Assembly: GCA_021782675.1 (NCBI GenBank) | Contig: JAJXUS010000147.1 | Span: 1-5,872 of the forward strand | DNA from: Acidobacteriota bacterium | GTDB lineage: Bacteria; Acidobacteriota; Terriglobia; Terriglobales; Acidobacteriaceae | DNA length: 5,872 nt | Direction of reading: 5' to 3' | Shown here: in pieces, positions 5,626-5,872 of the stretch | How positions within the stretch are numbered: the stretch's first letter is position 1 | Layout of the letters: each line of letters opens with the position of its first letter | Notes under the pieces: generated by a model | The model's database searches: none | The model's input: the letters and a program-made list of their open reading frames with translations, nothing else | Told to the model about the DNA's origin: nothing | Translations under genes and position numbers: made by a program

Positions 5626-5872
5626 AGTGGAGGAAAGCTCCCGGAAAGCCCGGAATCATTGCACTCGCGGTTGCACTCAGTGCCTGTGTTGCGTATTTGA
5701 TCGCCGCCCGCCTTTTCCGGCCGCCGAAGCTCCCCTATCACGCTTCGTTTCTGGCTGACAACGCCTCAGAATGGACGGCGTATGGCGGGTCCTGGCAACT
5801 GCAAAACGGAACAATGGTGAATCTTTCCGACGAGCGCGGCGCCAAGCTGATCACGGGCTCGTCAAGCTGGCG
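5622..5872 (+). CDS. Membrane-anchored protein with extracytoplasmic domain, 3' end outside the window
   Basis: The frame opens at ATG 5622, is preceded by GGAGG, and stays open to the window end, giving 83 complete codons. It begins with a basic stretch (MKWRKAPGK) followed by a hydrophobic segment at about 11-30 that should be an uncleaved membrane anchor. A sequence with aromatic and Gly residues follows: EWTAYGGSWQLQNGTMVNLSD (50-70), then ERGAKLITGS (71-80). This pattern recalls the start of a concanavalin-A-like beta-sandwich (DUF1080/LamG style) that in acidobacteria can precede other domains, including GGDEF output domains. That is recollection of family style and only a suggestion. 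The ATGA overlap with the binding lipoprotein implies coupled translation and a shared process, such as ligand sensing or carbohydrate handling at the envelope. What lies beyond the window would decide. Confidence 0.75.
   Translation, partial: MKWRKAPGKPGIIALAVALSACVAYLIAARLFRPPKLPYHASFLADNASEWTAYGGSWQLQNGTMVNLSDERGAKLITGSSSW

Noticed and set aside
1..5872. Search for CRISPR arrays, insertion sequences, tRNA genes, toxin-antitoxin pairs or phage genes
   Set aside because: No regularly spaced repeats, terminal inverted repeats, transposase motifs, tRNA-like cloverleaf or phage genes were seen. The junction near 430 has no mobile-element signature.

Overview
The window looks like a fragment of a high-GC soil-type bacterium. 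From about position 430 onward the closest fit I recognise is Acidobacteriota. The reasons are the divergent Hfq-like protein, the MoaD-MoaE fusion, the coupled periplasmic-binding lipoprotein and membrane-anchored gene, and moderate GC bias with mixed third positions. This is judged from protein character, not from a database search. The first ~430 bases are different in kind: almost every codon ends in G or C, there is a strong GGAGGT ribosome site, and the encoded phosphotransferase N-terminus is actinobacterial in style.

Layout, all on the + strand. (1) Positions 24 to ~430 hold the N-terminal ~137 residues of an aminoglycoside-phosphotransferase-like kinase, cut before its catalytic loop. 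(2) At ~420-440 the sequence switches abruptly, and out of frame, into the middle of a lon gene; the AAA+ and Ser-Lys protease domains then run intact to 1972. (3) A strong hairpin (1997-2025) separates lon from a DUF488 gene (2049-2621). (4) A MoaD-MoaE fusion follows (2631-3353), for molybdopterin synthase. (5) A GTG-started Hfq-like Sm protein (3411-3710) overlaps by four bases an inositol-monophosphatase-family gene (3707-4570), whose stop codon lies in the loop of a perfect 12-bp hairpin. (6) A sugar-type substrate-binding lipoprotein (4651-5625) overlaps by four bases a membrane-anchored gene that runs off the window end (5622 onward).

How the genes fit together: this is mostly a housekeeping stretch (protein quality control, molybdenum cofactor, RNA-binding and phosphatase functions) rather than a defence or mobile island. 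Two pairs are translationally coupled (Hfq-like/IMPase and binding protein/anchored protein). The first genes of three units (moaD-moaE, hfq-like, binding protein) lack a Shine-Dalgarno sequence and carry a TAnnnT hexamer 6-8 bases before the start codon, which suggests leaderless transcripts. The internal coupled genes do have GAGGA/GGAGG sites.

The most important observation is the junction near 430. It is either a contig chimera or a real illegitimate recombination, and neither flanking gene is whole. The biologically most interesting items are the Hfq-like protein with a remodelled RNA-binding pocket and the orphan binding-protein/anchored-protein pair. No tRNA, rRNA, CRISPR array, insertion sequence or terminal repeat was seen, and no stretch over 300 bases lacks a gene.
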